The position numbers and the translations under genes were made by a program. From assembly GCF_040372045.1 (NCBI RefSeq), contig NZ_BAABWH010000001.1: 64,000 nucleotides of DNA. The stretch is one strand, 5' to 3'. Positions 34,770-43,240 of this stretch are shown piece by piece. Source of the stretch: Thalassolituus sp006212115 (lineage in GTDB: Bacteria > Pseudomonadota > Gammaproteobacteria > Pseudomonadales > Oceanobacteraceae). Numbering within the stretch: position 1 is the stretch's first letter; each line of letters starts with the position of its first letter. Under the pieces are notes generated by a model. The model had not been told where the DNA came from. It saw only the letters and a list, made by a program, of their open reading frames with translations, and made no database searches.

Positions 34770-35852
34770 TCAACGAATTTTTAGTGTTGCCAGACCTACC
34801 AACACCAGAACGATGGTGATAATCCAGAAACGCACAATAACCCGAGGCTCTGGCCAACCCTTTAACTCGAAATGGTGGTGTAGTGGCGCCATACGGAAGA
34901 TACGTCGGCCAGTCATTTTGAAAGATGCGACCTGCAGGATGACGGATACGGTTTCCGCAACGAAAATACCGCCCATAATAAACAGTACGATTTCCTGACG
35001 AATCACAACCGCTACGATCCCCAGAGCAGCACCCAATGCCAGCGAGCCTACGTCACCCATGAAGACCTGCGCTGGATAAGTGTTAAACCAGAGGAAGCCG
35101 ATCCCCGCACCCACAATTGCAGCGCAGAACACAGCCAGCTCACCTGAATCGGCGATATAAGGAATATGCAGATAGTCTGCAAAATTAACGTTACCCGCCA
35201 GGTATGCACACACACCAAGTGCTGCGGCCACCATGACCGTTGGCATAATCGCCAATCCGTCCAGGCCATCCGTCAGGTTCACAGCATTACTCGACCCAAC
35301 AACGACGAAGTAAGTCAGAACGATAAACATCAGGCCAAGTTGCGGCATAACATCTTTAAAGAAAGGAACGACCAGCTGAGTTTCCTGCGGGGATTGCGCA
35401 CTGTAGAAAAGATAAGCACCGGCGATCAGTGCCAGAACAGACTGCCAGAAGTACTTCCAACGACCTGGCAAACCGCGCGAATTTTTCTCAACGACTTTAC
35501 GGTAATCATCGACCCAACCGATCGCACCGAAAGCTAGAGTCACCAGCAATACCAACCAGACGTAACGATTTTCAAGGTCACCCCAAAGTAGAGTACTGAG
35601 CGCGATAGACAGTAATATCAGAGCACCACCCATGGTTGGCGTACCCGCTTTACTCAAATGCGACTTCGGACCCACTTCACGGATCGCCTGACCAATCTGA
35701 TATTCGCGTAATTTGCGAATAACAACAGGGCCAAGAATCAGCGCAACTGCCAGTGCTGTTCCTACAGAAAAAATTGCTCTCAGAGTCAGATAGGTCACCA
35801 CACCGAAACCGGAGTGGAATTGGGTAAGCCATTCACCGAGCCAAAGTAACAT
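34770..35852 (-). CDS. mraY: Phospho-N-acetylmuramoyl-pentapeptide transferase
   Basis: Inner-membrane enzyme that transfers phospho-MurNAc-pentapeptide to undecaprenyl phosphate, making lipid I. The 360 residues show about ten membrane segments. Signature parts: KAGTPTMGGALIL (near 68-80), GWVDDYRKVVEKNSRGLPGR split around the DD pair, NLTDGLDGLAIMP with the catalytic aspartates, and APLHHHFELKGW near the C-terminus. Its ATG directly follows the murF stop codon with no spacer (TAAATG). Confidence 0.98.
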   Translation of the reverse strand: MLLWLGEWLTQFHSGFGVVTYLTLRAIFSVGTALAVALILGPVVIRKLREYQIGQAIREVGPKSHLSKAGTPTMGGALILLSIALSTLLWGDLENRYVWLVLLVTLAFGAIGWVDDYRKVVEKNSRGLPGRWKYFWQSVLALIAGAYLFYSAQSPQETQLVVPFFKDVMPQLGLMFIVLTYFVVVGSSNAVNLTDGLDGLAIMPTVMVAAALGVCAYLAGNVNFADYLHIPYIADSGELAVFCAAIVGAGIGFLWFNTYPAQVFMGDVGSLALGAALGIVAVVIRQEIVLFIMGGIFVAETVSVILQVASFKMTGRRIFRMAPLHHHFELKGWPEPRVIVRFWIITIVLVLVGLATLKIR

Positions 35853-37214
35853 TTATTTTTCCCCTTCTTCTGTCAGTGAACGGACCACTTGATCCATTCC
35901 AGCACTGCGCGATCCTTTAACCAGTAGGGTATCGCCTGCTTCTGTTGTTGTTTTTACGTAGTCTGCAACCGCTTCACGTGTTTCAAACCAATAAGCGTTA
36001 TCACCGAATACATCAGTTGCGTGTTTGCTGAGCGGGCCGGTTGCGACCAGCGTCTGTATGCCTTTGTCATGTGCGTAGCGGCCTACCCGCTCGTGCATTG
36101 CAGCTGCAGACTCTCCGAGTTCACCCATGTCACCCATCACAAGGATCTTATGACCTTGAGCGAGCGCCAGAACATCGATAGCAGCGCAGAAAGATTCTGG
36201 GTTTGCGTTATACGCGTCGTTGAATATGGTCTGCCCGTTAATGCCGTCACATACTTCAAGGCGACCAGAAAAGGCCGTTGCCTGTTCAAGACCCGCTTTA
36301 ATTTCTGCCAACGAAAAACCAAAATGAGTTGATGCTGCGGCAACCGAAAGTGCATTCCGGACGTTATGCACCCCAGCCAGAGACAGAAACAATGACACTG
36401 ATCCCGCTGGCGTGTGCAATATGAATGCGCTTCCCTCCAGAGACTCCTGGATATCGGTCGCATAGACATCTGAAGGCTGATGTAAGCCGAAAGAGATAAC
36501 TTTTTTAGATCCGGCGCGTGATACCCAATCGCTAAAGAAACGATCATCTGCGTTCAGAATGACAGCGCCGTCAGCCTGTACCGAGTCTATTAACTCGCCT
36601 TTCGTTTGTGCGATGTTTTCTATCGAACCAAACCCCTCAAGATGGGCCGGTACAACATTCGTCAGAATACCAACCTCAGGCCGGGTCAATTCTGCCGTGT
36701 ACGCAATTTCACCTACGCCACTCGCACCCAGCTCAATCATCGCCGCCTGATGTTCAGGCTCAATGGACAGTAATGTTAGTGGTGCACCGATATGATTATT
36801 GAGGTTCCCTTTCGTAATCAGAGTCTCGTAGCGCTGCGCTAAAACAGAGCCCATCAGCTGTTTCACTGTTGTTTTACCAGCGCTTCCCGTAACCGCGACA
36901 ACACGACCACTGAATTGATCCCGGTGCCATGCGGCAAGATCAGCTAGGGCACGCAGAGTATCGTCGACTTTGATTTGAGCAATCTCAGTCTCGAGCGCAC
37001 GCTCAGTCAGTACTGCAACCGCACCCGCATCTGTTGCCTGAGAGACAAACGCATGGCCATCAAAACGCTCGCCGACGAGTGGGATATACAAGCTTCCTGC
37101 TGTCAGAGTGCGGGTATCCGTTGAAACGGAATGACATTCTGTTTGCGGATTTCCAGACAGGATTTCACCATTCGTTACTTCAGCAATCTGTTCGACTGTT
37201 GGACTAAGCAACAT
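35853..37214 (-). CDS. murF: UDP-N-acetylmuramoyl-tripeptide--D-alanyl-D-alanine ligase
   Basis: Adds D-Ala-D-Ala (product of Ddl) to complete the UDP-MurNAc-pentapeptide. It is 453 residues with the ATP loop VTGSAGKTTVKQL, GNLNNHIGAPLTLL, and the NDAYNANPESFCAAI motif of the Mur ligase central/C-terminal domains. It overlaps murE by 11 bases and directly abuts mraY. Confidence 0.97.
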   Translation of the reverse strand: MLLSPTVEQIAEVTNGEILSGNPQTECHSVSTDTRTLTAGSLYIPLVGERFDGHAFVSQATDAGAVAVLTERALETEIAQIKVDDTLRALADLAAWHRDQFSGRVVAVTGSAGKTTVKQLMGSVLAQRYETLITKGNLNNHIGAPLTLLSIEPEHQAAMIELGASGVGEIAYTAELTRPEVGILTNVVPAHLEGFGSIENIAQTKGELIDSVQADGAVILNADDRFFSDWVSRAGSKKVISFGLHQPSDVYATDIQESLEGSAFILHTPAGSVSLFLSLAGVHNVRNALSVAAASTHFGFSLAEIKAGLEQATAFSGRLEVCDGINGQTIFNDAYNANPESFCAAIDVLALAQGHKILVMGDMGELGESAAAMHERVGRYAHDKGIQTLVATGPLSKHATDVFGDNAYWFETREAVADYVKTTTEAGDTLLVKGSRSAGMDQVVRSLTEEGEK

Positions 37215-38673
37215 GATCGCCTCCTGCTGAACGGTAACCTAACGACAGCAATACAGTGGCATCACTGTATTCGTTTCTTATGCCCATAATTTCCTGATAA
37301 TTTTCATGTCCTTTACCGGCAATCAAAACAACACCGGACGGTGTCGTATTTTCGATTGCTTGGGTAATTGCCGATGAGCGATCATGGATGTAATAAAAAT
37401 CCAGAGCTTCATCTACAGAAGAAATATCGTTAAAGATTTTTTCTGCCGACTCCGTGCGGGGATTATCGTCGGTCACCCAAACCTGATCAGCCAGCGAAGC
37501 TGCGATTGCCATGAGAGGACGCTTACTTGCGTCACGATCACCACCGCATCCAAACACGACAGTTAAAGGACTTGCGACAGCCTGTAGACTTTTAATGACA
37601 CGTTCCAGTGCGTCTGGAGTATGAGCGAAGTCGACAACAGCGCGAGCGCTGTCTGGCCGGGTATAAAGAGCCATTCTGCCTGCGACCGACCGCAATGAAT
37701 CTGTGCAATTTGCCGTTGTGGTGAAGTCTTCCCCTGTTACTGCGAGTGCAGTCAATGCCGCCGTCACGTTGGCAACATTAAAATCTCCCAGCATAGGAAG
37801 GTAGATACGCGACTTACCCCAAGGCGTAAACAACTCAGCCGACATTCCGTCCGCCTGGTGCGACACCTTATCAATGAGCACATCAGGGCTGTTATCTGAA
37901 GAGGACGACAACGTCAGATGGCGACTGCAAAGATCTGTTTTTTCGAGTAAGCGGCGGCCATATTCATCATCAATATTAATGACCGCTGACTCAGACACAT
38001 CCTGAGAAAACAACTGTGCTTTTGCTGCAAAGTAACTTTCCATATCACCGTGATAATCGAGGTGATCCTGAGTGAGGTTCGTCAATACAGCAACGTCGAA
38101 TTTGATTCCAGCAACACGCCCTTGGTGCAAGCCGTGCGAAGACACCTCGATAGCCGCGGCCTGAACACCTGCATTCGCAAATTGGTCTAATAAGCGATAC
38201 ACAACGCAGATATCCGGCGTTGTATTGCGCGTGCTTTCCAGGTTCGGCCACACGCCATTGCCGAGTGTACCGATAACACCGCAGCGCTTACCCCGAGCAT
38301 CGGATAACTGTGCAATAAACTGAGTGACAGAAGACTTTCCATTGGTACCCGTCACGCCATAGGTCGTCACAGATTGATGACCTGAATAACGAACACCCAA
38401 CCACTGCGGCAAGTACTGAGTCAGATCTGCCACCGGAAAAACAGGTGTGACACCCAAACAATAAAAGGCGTCGATTCCTTCCGCCAATACAGCAACGGCT
38501 CCGGCATCGACCGCAGCCTGTATAAACTCCTGACCATGCGCACTGGTACCGGCACGAGCAATAAAAACATCACCCTGTGTAACGTCACGGCTGTCCGCAT
38601 GAATATGGTTAAACTCGCGATCCCACTCAGGGGGGACAAAAAGACTGTCTGCAACCATAACTGAGAGTTTCAT
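37204..38673 (-). CDS. murE: UDP-N-acetylmuramoyl-tripeptide synthetase (mDAP-adding)
   Basis: Adds the third stem residue. ATG 38673 (MKLSVMVAD) overlaps the ftsI stop as ATGA with a G-rich ribosome site just upstream, giving 489 residues; nine more codons are open but unlikely. ATP loop VTGTNGKSSVTQFIA is present. The substrate-specificity motif DNPRTE (in VTDDNPRTESAEKIF) is the form associated with meso-diaminopimelate, as expected in a Gram-negative bacterium. Confidence 0.96.
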   Translation of the reverse strand: MKLSVMVADSLFVPPEWDREFNHIHADSRDVTQGDVFIARAGTSAHGQEFIQAAVDAGAVAVLAEGIDAFYCLGVTPVFPVADLTQYLPQWLGVRYSGHQSVTTYGVTGTNGKSSVTQFIAQLSDARGKRCGVIGTLGNGVWPNLESTRNTTPDICVVYRLLDQFANAGVQAAAIEVSSHGLHQGRVAGIKFDVAVLTNLTQDHLDYHGDMESYFAAKAQLFSQDVSESAVINIDDEYGRRLLEKTDLCSRHLTLSSSSDNSPDVLIDKVSHQADGMSAELFTPWGKSRIYLPMLGDFNVANVTAALTALAVTGEDFTTTANCTDSLRSVAGRMALYTRPDSARAVVDFAHTPDALERVIKSLQAVASPLTVVFGCGGDRDASKRPLMAIAASLADQVWVTDDNPRTESAEKIFNDISSVDEALDFYYIHDRSSAITQAIENTTPSGVVLIAGKGHENYQEIMGIRNEYSDATVLLSLGYRSAGGDHVA

Positions 38674-40388
38674 CGCGCCCCCCCAGCAACCTGCAACCAA
38701 CTGTCCTGTGCCGGTGCATCAGGAATGACCTGACGCAATCTCAAAGCCTGCTCCATAACACGGGAAAATACAGGGGCCGCGACTTCTCCACCGTAATATT
38801 CTTTTCCCTGCGGCTCATCAACAATCACCACAAGAACAAGATCAGGATCAGAAATCGGCGCAACCCCAGCAAAAACGGCGGTGTATTCCGAATCTTCATA
38901 CCCAGAACGACCTACTTTGTGCGCCGTACCGGTTTTGCCACCTACTTGATAACCTTCAACGGCTGCACGCTGTCCGGTTCCCTTTGGCCCGACCACTGTG
39001 CCTAACATCTTCAATACCTGCTTAGCGGTATCCTCAGACATCACTGGTTCACAAGGTTGCTGCCCAACCTGAGAGAGCAATAAAGAAACTGGCTTACGGC
39101 AGCCATCGGTGAAGCTGGTATACGCTTCAGCCAACTGCAATGGTGTAACAGAAAGACCGTATCCATAAGATACGGTCGATAAACGCAGATCATCCATTTG
39201 TTCGGGATACGGCATTGCCCCTACTGCCTCACCGGGAAAACCCAGCGTTCCGGGACGACCCAATCCGGCATGATTAAAGAACGTCCATATAGATTCCGGC
39301 CCCAGATCCTGAGCCAGCTTAGACACACCAACGTTACTGGATTTAGTGATAATGCCAGTCAGATCCAGATCACCGTAATTACGATGATCGCGTATTGCTT
39401 TGTTTTTTACCCTAATCCAACCCGGCGCTGTATCGACAATTGTGTTGGCATCGTAGCGCCCACTTTCCATTGCCGCTGCAACAGTGAAAGGTTTCATCGT
39501 CGACCCAGGTTCAACCAAATCAGCGATGGCGCGATTGCGCATGCTTGTAGGATCTAATTCCGCGCGATTATTTGGGTTATAAGATGGCTGACTAACCAGT
39601 GCCAGAACCTCACCCGTTTTTGCATCCAGCATCACTGCGCTTCCCGCAGTTGCTTTATGAGACTGCACAACCGCTTTTAATTCGCGATATGCAAGATATT
39701 GAAGACGCAAATCTAGTGTCAGTTGAAGGTTGTGACCTGGCTCAGCAACTGCTTTCACTCCCAGCTGCTTAATCACGTTTCCGTACAGATCTTTTACAAC
39801 CTGACGCGAACCTTCACTTCCGGACAGATAGTCATCAAATGCCAGTTCAAGTCCTTCCTGTCCCTGACCGTCAATATTCACCAGACCGAGAGTATGAGAC
39901 GTCACTTCCGCTGCAGGATAATACCGGCGATAATCATTATCGGCGTATAAACCGGCGACTTTTTTACTCAGAACACGCTCTGCGAGTTCAGGCTGAACCT
40001 GTCGTTTAATAAAATAGAAACTTCTGCCCTGACGCGCTGCGCGTGAAACACGACGCTTTAATTCGGCGCTGTTTAAGCCCAGCATTCTTGCTACATCAGA
40101 AAGCGCATTAACATCGACTTGTTGCGGATTAACCCACAGCGTTGTCACTGGAGTACTCACCGCCAGCGGCTCGCCAAAACGATCAGTAATCATGCCACGG
40201 GTTGCCGGCTGCACTTCACTGCGCACAGTCCGCTTTTCGCCTTGTTCAAACAAGAAAGGTTGCTCAACGGTATGGAGCATGACCAAACGTCCACCGACTA
40301 CAATAAGCAGAAGCGCGAACACCGCCAGTACGAGCGTAAAACGCCAGCGCTGGATCCCTTCGGCCTTAGGTTGCTCTTGTGTGCTCAT
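38670..40388 (-). CDS. ftsI: Penicillin-binding protein 3, septal transpeptidase FtsI
   Basis: Class B PBP that cross-links septal peptidoglycan as partner of FtsW. The 572-residue protein has a short cytoplasmic tail, one membrane segment (about 16-38), the pedestal domain with RGMITDRFGEPLAVS and a transpeptidase domain. Active-site motifs: Ser296-T-M-Lys299 (EPGSTMKPF), Ser350-S-N352 (TKSSNVGVSKL) and KTG 485-487 (VGGKTGTAHK). A one-base overlap (TGATG) joins it to ftsL. Confidence 0.98.
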   Translation of the reverse strand: MSTQEQPKAEGIQRWRFTLVLAVFALLLIVVGGRLVMLHTVEQPFLFEQGEKRTVRSEVQPATRGMITDRFGEPLAVSTPVTTLWVNPQQVDVNALSDVARMLGLNSAELKRRVSRAARQGRSFYFIKRQVQPELAERVLSKKVAGLYADNDYRRYYPAAEVTSHTLGLVNIDGQGQEGLELAFDDYLSGSEGSRQVVKDLYGNVIKQLGVKAVAEPGHNLQLTLDLRLQYLAYRELKAVVQSHKATAGSAVMLDAKTGEVLALVSQPSYNPNNRAELDPTSMRNRAIADLVEPGSTMKPFTVAAAMESGRYDANTIVDTAPGWIRVKNKAIRDHRNYGDLDLTGIITKSSNVGVSKLAQDLGPESIWTFFNHAGLGRPGTLGFPGEAVGAMPYPEQMDDLRLSTVSYGYGLSVTPLQLAEAYTSFTDGCRKPVSLLLSQVGQQPCEPVMSEDTAKQVLKMLGTVVGPKGTGQRAAVEGYQVGGKTGTAHKVGRSGYEDSEYTAVFAGVAPISDPDLVLVVIVDEPQGKEYYGGEVAAPVFSRVMEQALRLRQVIPDAPAQDSWLQVAGGAR

Positions 40389-40639
40389 CAGTGAAACACC
40401 TGTGTGTGTTCGGGTTCTTGCATGCCCAGACGCTTACGCGCCAGTGCGTCAATTCGTCCGTGTGCCGTTAAAGTACTTTTTTCCAGTACCAAACGACTGT
40501 ATTCCTGTGCGAGCGCCTGACGCTCTGCATCGGCTTTCTGCCATACCTGCAGTAATTCGCGATTCCAGGTAACAACGCTTAATTGCAGCACGGCAGAAAC
40601 CAGCACAGCCCCCCACAATACGGTCTGCCCTACAGTCAC
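40388..40639 (-). CDS. ftsL: Cell division protein FtsL
   Basis: Small bitopic divisome protein of the FtsQLB complex. The 83 residues have one membrane segment (about 5-24) and a periplasmic coiled coil with a leucine-rich heptad pattern (LLQVWQKADAERQALAQ onward). Identified by position between rsmH and ftsI and by layout; the sequence itself diverges rapidly. The start is GTG, overlapping the rsmH stop as GTGA. The C-terminal RIDALARKRLGMQEPE is typical. Confidence 0.92.
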   Translation of the reverse strand: MTVGQTVLWGAVLVSAVLQLSVVTWNRELLQVWQKADAERQALAQEYSRLVLEKSTLTAHGRIDALARKRLGMQEPEHTQVFH

Positions 40640-41574
40640 GACAGGCGCTCGGCGATTCTCAATACGGCACTGCGTGCACGCTGGTTACGCTCAATTTCTT
40701 CGCGTCCCGGCATAATCGCCTTGCCTATTTTTTTCATTGTTTTACCAAGCTGATCTTCCATTACAGGCAACCCCGGTGGGAGATCCTTGCCTTTTTCCTG
40801 CGCACGGATAAATCGCTTAACCATCCGATCTTCCAGCGAGTGAAAGCTGATAACCGATAGACGACCACCCGGCAAAAGCAGATCGACACTGTCGGCCAGC
40901 ACATTTTCCAGATCACCCAGCTCGTTATTCACAGCAATGCGAATAGCCTGAAAAGCACGAGTCGCTGGATGTTTGTGTTTTTCCCAAGCAGGATTTGCTT
41001 GTTTAATAATTTCAGCCAGACGCGACGTACGTGTAATGTCTTCCGTCTTGCGCGCTTCTACCAAGGCCCGAGCCATACGCTTTGCGAAACGCTCTTCCCC
41101 ATATTCCTTCAGAACACGAGCAATCTCTGCCTCGGCGGTTTCGGCCACCCACTCTGCTGCACTCAACCCAGCGTCGGGATTCATGCGCATATCAAGTGGG
41201 CCATCCTTCATAAAACTGAAACCGCGCTCGGCGTCATCAAGCTGAGGCGAAGACACACCAAGGTCCAGCAAAATGCCGTTTACCTGATTAATACCGATAC
41301 AAGCCAACTCGTCCTTCATATCCGCAAAACTGGACTGGACAATACGGAAGCGCGCATCTTCTGCTTCGAGCTCTTTACCACTGGCAATTGCCAGAGGGTC
41401 TTTATCGAAACCGATCAATTTTCCATTGCTGGATAGTTTGCTTAACAGCAAGCGACTGTGACCACCGCGGCCAAATGTGCCGTCGACGTAGACCCCATCA
41501 GGATCGACAACGCATCCATCAACGGTTTCGTTCAATAAGACAGTGGTGTGGGCGAGATCGGACAAAAGACTCAC
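40636..41574 (-). CDS. rsmH: 16S rRNA m4C1402 methyltransferase RsmH (MraW)
   Basis: N4-methylates C1402 of 16S rRNA in the P site. The 312-residue product has HTTVLLNETVDG at the N-terminus, the SAM loop VDGTFGRGGHS (about 30-40), LDLGVSSPQLDDAERGFSF in two adjoining segments near 103-121, and the C-terminal VISFHSLEDRMVKRFI. GTG start overlaps the mraZ stop as GTGA. Second gene of the cluster, as in nearly all bacteria. Confidence 0.97.
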   Translation of the reverse strand: MSLLSDLAHTTVLLNETVDGCVVDPDGVYVDGTFGRGGHSRLLLSKLSSNGKLIGFDKDPLAIASGKELEAEDARFRIVQSSFADMKDELACIGINQVNGILLDLGVSSPQLDDAERGFSFMKDGPLDMRMNPDAGLSAAEWVAETAEAEIARVLKEYGEERFAKRMARALVEARKTEDITRTSRLAEIIKQANPAWEKHKHPATRAFQAIRIAVNNELGDLENVLADSVDLLLPGGRLSVISFHSLEDRMVKRFIRAQEKGKDLPPGLPVMEDQLGKTMKKIGKAIMPGREEIERNQRARSAVLRIAERLS

Positions 41575-42026
41575 AATGAAATACTCATAATCTGTTCTGA
41601 GAGCTGACTCTCATCGTTCGCCTGTTCCAGATACTCGTCGCGAGTACCCTCCCACGCTTCTTTACTCCAGAGCTCCAGTTTCTTGCCCTGGCCAATCATC
41701 ACGGTCTCTTTCGTCAGGCCTGCATATTCACGCAGCGACGCTGGCAACAAGATCCGACCGCTGCCGTCGATTTCCACATCAGTCGCGTGACCCACCAGCA
41801 AACGCTGAATGCGGCGAGCGCGAGGGTCGAAAGAAGGCAGCGCCGTAATCTTGGCTTCGATGTCTTCCCACTCATCGATCGGATAGATCAACAGAGAACG
41901 CTCTTCGGTATCGATCGTCACGACCAAACGGCCACCACAAAGCACCGCCAGTCGTTCCCGGTACTTAGCCGGGATCGCCAGGCGCCCTTTGGCGTCCAGA
42001 TTGATCGTATTCAAACCGCGAAACAT
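41571..42026 (-). CDS. mraZ: Transcriptional regulator MraZ
   Basis: Double SpoVT/AbrB-fold DNA-binding protein that, where studied, binds spaced GTGGG-type repeats and represses its own operon. The 151 residues contain the two swapped-hairpin modules: NTINLDAKGRLAIPAKYRE near 6-24 and VEIDGSGRILLPASLREYAGL near 84-104. First gene of the dcw cluster. The start ATG has AAGGACG upstream, and the leader carries five 10-base-spaced boxes (42065-42109) below a good promoter, consistent with autorepression. Confidence 0.97.
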   Translation of the reverse strand: MFRGLNTINLDAKGRLAIPAKYRERLAVLCGGRLVVTIDTEERSLLIYPIDEWEDIEAKITALPSFDPRARRIQRLLVGHATDVEIDGSGRILLPASLREYAGLTKETVMIGQGKKLELWSKEAWEGTRDEYLEQANDESQLSEQIMSISL

Positions 42027-42064
42027 GCGTTCGTCCTTAGTCGACTCAAAGGTGGAAGTGGGTA

Positions 42065-42109
42065 AGCACTAACCTGCACTTACTCCCACATTCCCCCACT
42101 ATTCTCCAC
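42065..42109 (-). promoter_or_regulatory. Array of five MraZ-type boxes
   Basis: On the minus strand the pentamers GTGGA, GTGGG, GTGGG, GTGCA and GTGCT start exactly 10 bases apart (5-prime ends at plus coordinates 42109, 42099, 42089, 42079, 42069). MraZ is known to bind three or more direct repeats of this kind, one helical turn apart. They begin nine bases after the -10 box, so binding would cover the transcription start. Confidence 0.75.
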
Positions 42110-42117
42110 AATTAGAC

Positions 42118-42146
42118 ACTATAGGAATCAGAATGCACCTTTGCAA
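42118..42146 (-). promoter_or_regulatory. mra (dcw) promoter
   Basis: Minus-strand TTGCAA (42141-42146), a 17-base spacer and TATAGT (42118-42123). Predicted start near 42110, at the first MraZ box and about 85 bases before the mraZ ATG. Confidence 0.7.
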
Positions 42147-42159
42147 GCATTTGGATGGC

Positions 42160-42188
42160 TTGAAAACAGCTATTTTTGTTAATAAACA
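42160..42188 (+). promoter_or_regulatory. Possible divergent promoter toward the DUF502 gene
   Basis: TTGAAA (42160-42165), 17-base spacer, TAAACA (42183-42188). The -35 is good, the -10 only half matches. It would start near 42195, just before the plus-strand GTGGG cluster. Confidence 0.3.
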
Positions 42189-42204
42189 CAAGGACTTAGC
42201 AGGG

Positions 42205-42231
42205 GTGGGGGAAATGGTGGGAGGAAGTGGG
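42205..42231 (+). promoter_or_regulatory. Second GTGGG-repeat cluster on the opposite strand
   Basis: Plus-strand GTGGG at 42205-42209, 42217-42221 and 42227-42231, spaced 12 and 10 bases, with flanking bases like those of the minus-strand boxes (GTGGGAGGAA, GTGGGGAGTA). Predicted as a second MraZ site by resemblance only. Confidence 0.45.
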
Positions 42232-42522
42232 GAGTAAAACCCGAACTAGTGTTTCAACCTGCGCATGATAGTTAAAGTAACTTGTTAAGTTAGTACCCAC
42301 TTACACGTCATTTAGACATTTTTCTTATATGAGAGTGACCACTAACAAACTAACGTTCTTACAGTCGGCCCAGGCGCAGCAATATCGTCCAATTGGCGTA
42401 CACAGTCTACCCTTTTCGGATATCACGAACGTCATTATTGGAAAACGCATCGGGAAACTTCGCGACACCTTCGCGCTCGAAGGGATACACTCTGACTACA
42501 TCAAATGGAATTCTGACTTTAT

Positions 42523-43212
42523 ATGAAACGACTGTTACTGCGGCCTTTTATCAAGGGCTCCATGGTCCTGCTCCCTCTGCTTGTTACTGTCTGGCTGGTC
42601 TGGTCGGTCCTGTCCTCCATGAATGACCTTGGAGTAAGGGCACTCGAATTGCTGCACCCAGAACTGGTGCTGTTCCCCGGCATGGGGGTGGTGGTCATGC
42701 TGATCACGCTTCTGGCGGTCGGCTTAGCCTTTCAACTCAACCCGATCAACTGGGTGTACGAATACGTAGAAGATGCATTTTTACGACTTCCTCTCGTAAA
42801 AACCTTGTACGGTGCAGTAAAAGACTTTGCTGCCATGTTCGATGGTGATAAACCCAAAGCGCAGCAAGTGGTTCTGGTGGACATGCCGGATATCGGCAAA
42901 CTGGTTGGGTTCGTCACGGCTGATCACGTCCCCGAGCAAGTCGCAGAGAGCGCTCACGAAGAAACGCTTTACGCTGTTTATCTGCCCATGAGCTACATGG
43001 TGGGCGGCTATACGCTGTTTTTGCCGCGCGAAAGACTGACATTTGTAGATTGGTCAGTCGAAGATGCAATGCGCTTCGCCGTAACCGCTGGCATCTCACA
43101 AAGCCAGCCACGCCACCGTCATCATGACGATCACGACGAATCGCAACCTTCAGACGCTCCCATTTCCGATGCGCCGGTAACAAAGGATAACCCGCAAGCA
43201 CGCGGCGCATAA
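42523..43212 (+). CDS. DUF502 family membrane protein
   Basis: A 229-residue inner-membrane protein with two membrane segments (about 12-32 and 52-72) and a conserved soluble DUF502 region: LPLVKTLYGAVKDFAAMF near 88-105, then VVLVDMPDIGKLVGFVT and LPMSYMVGGYTLFLPRE. The His/Asp-rich tail (RHRHHDDHDE near 198-207) is variable and might bind metal. Function is unknown; the family is widespread in bacteria and plants. The start has no clear Shine-Dalgarno. It is divergent from mraZ and convergent to bioA. Confidence 0.9.
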   Translation: MKRLLLRPFIKGSMVLLPLLVTVWLVWSVLSSMNDLGVRALELLHPELVLFPGMGVVVMLITLLAVGLAFQLNPINWVYEYVEDAFLRLPLVKTLYGAVKDFAAMFDGDKPKAQQVVLVDMPDIGKLVGFVTADHVPEQVAESAHEETLYAVYLPMSYMVGGYTLFLPRERLTFVDWSVEDAMRFAVTAGISQSQPRHRHHDDHDESQPSDAPISDAPVTKDNPQARGA

Positions 43213-43240
43213 GAAACAGCGCGGCGAACCAGGGCACGAC

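Larger units (their letters stand above)
42027..42522. other. Divergent control region between mraZ and the DUF502 gene
   Basis: 496 bases with no convincing gene. It holds the mra promoter, the MraZ-box array, a second opposite-strand box cluster (42205-42231) behind a possible plus-strand promoter, and a small perfect palindrome TAACTTGTTAAGTTA at 42278-42292. A 65-codon open frame at 42329-42526 lacks a ribosome site and is not called. Confidence 0.7.

Noticed and set aside
42329..42526. 65-codon open frame before the DUF502 gene
   Set aside because: No ribosome site, overlaps the real start, composition not coding-like.
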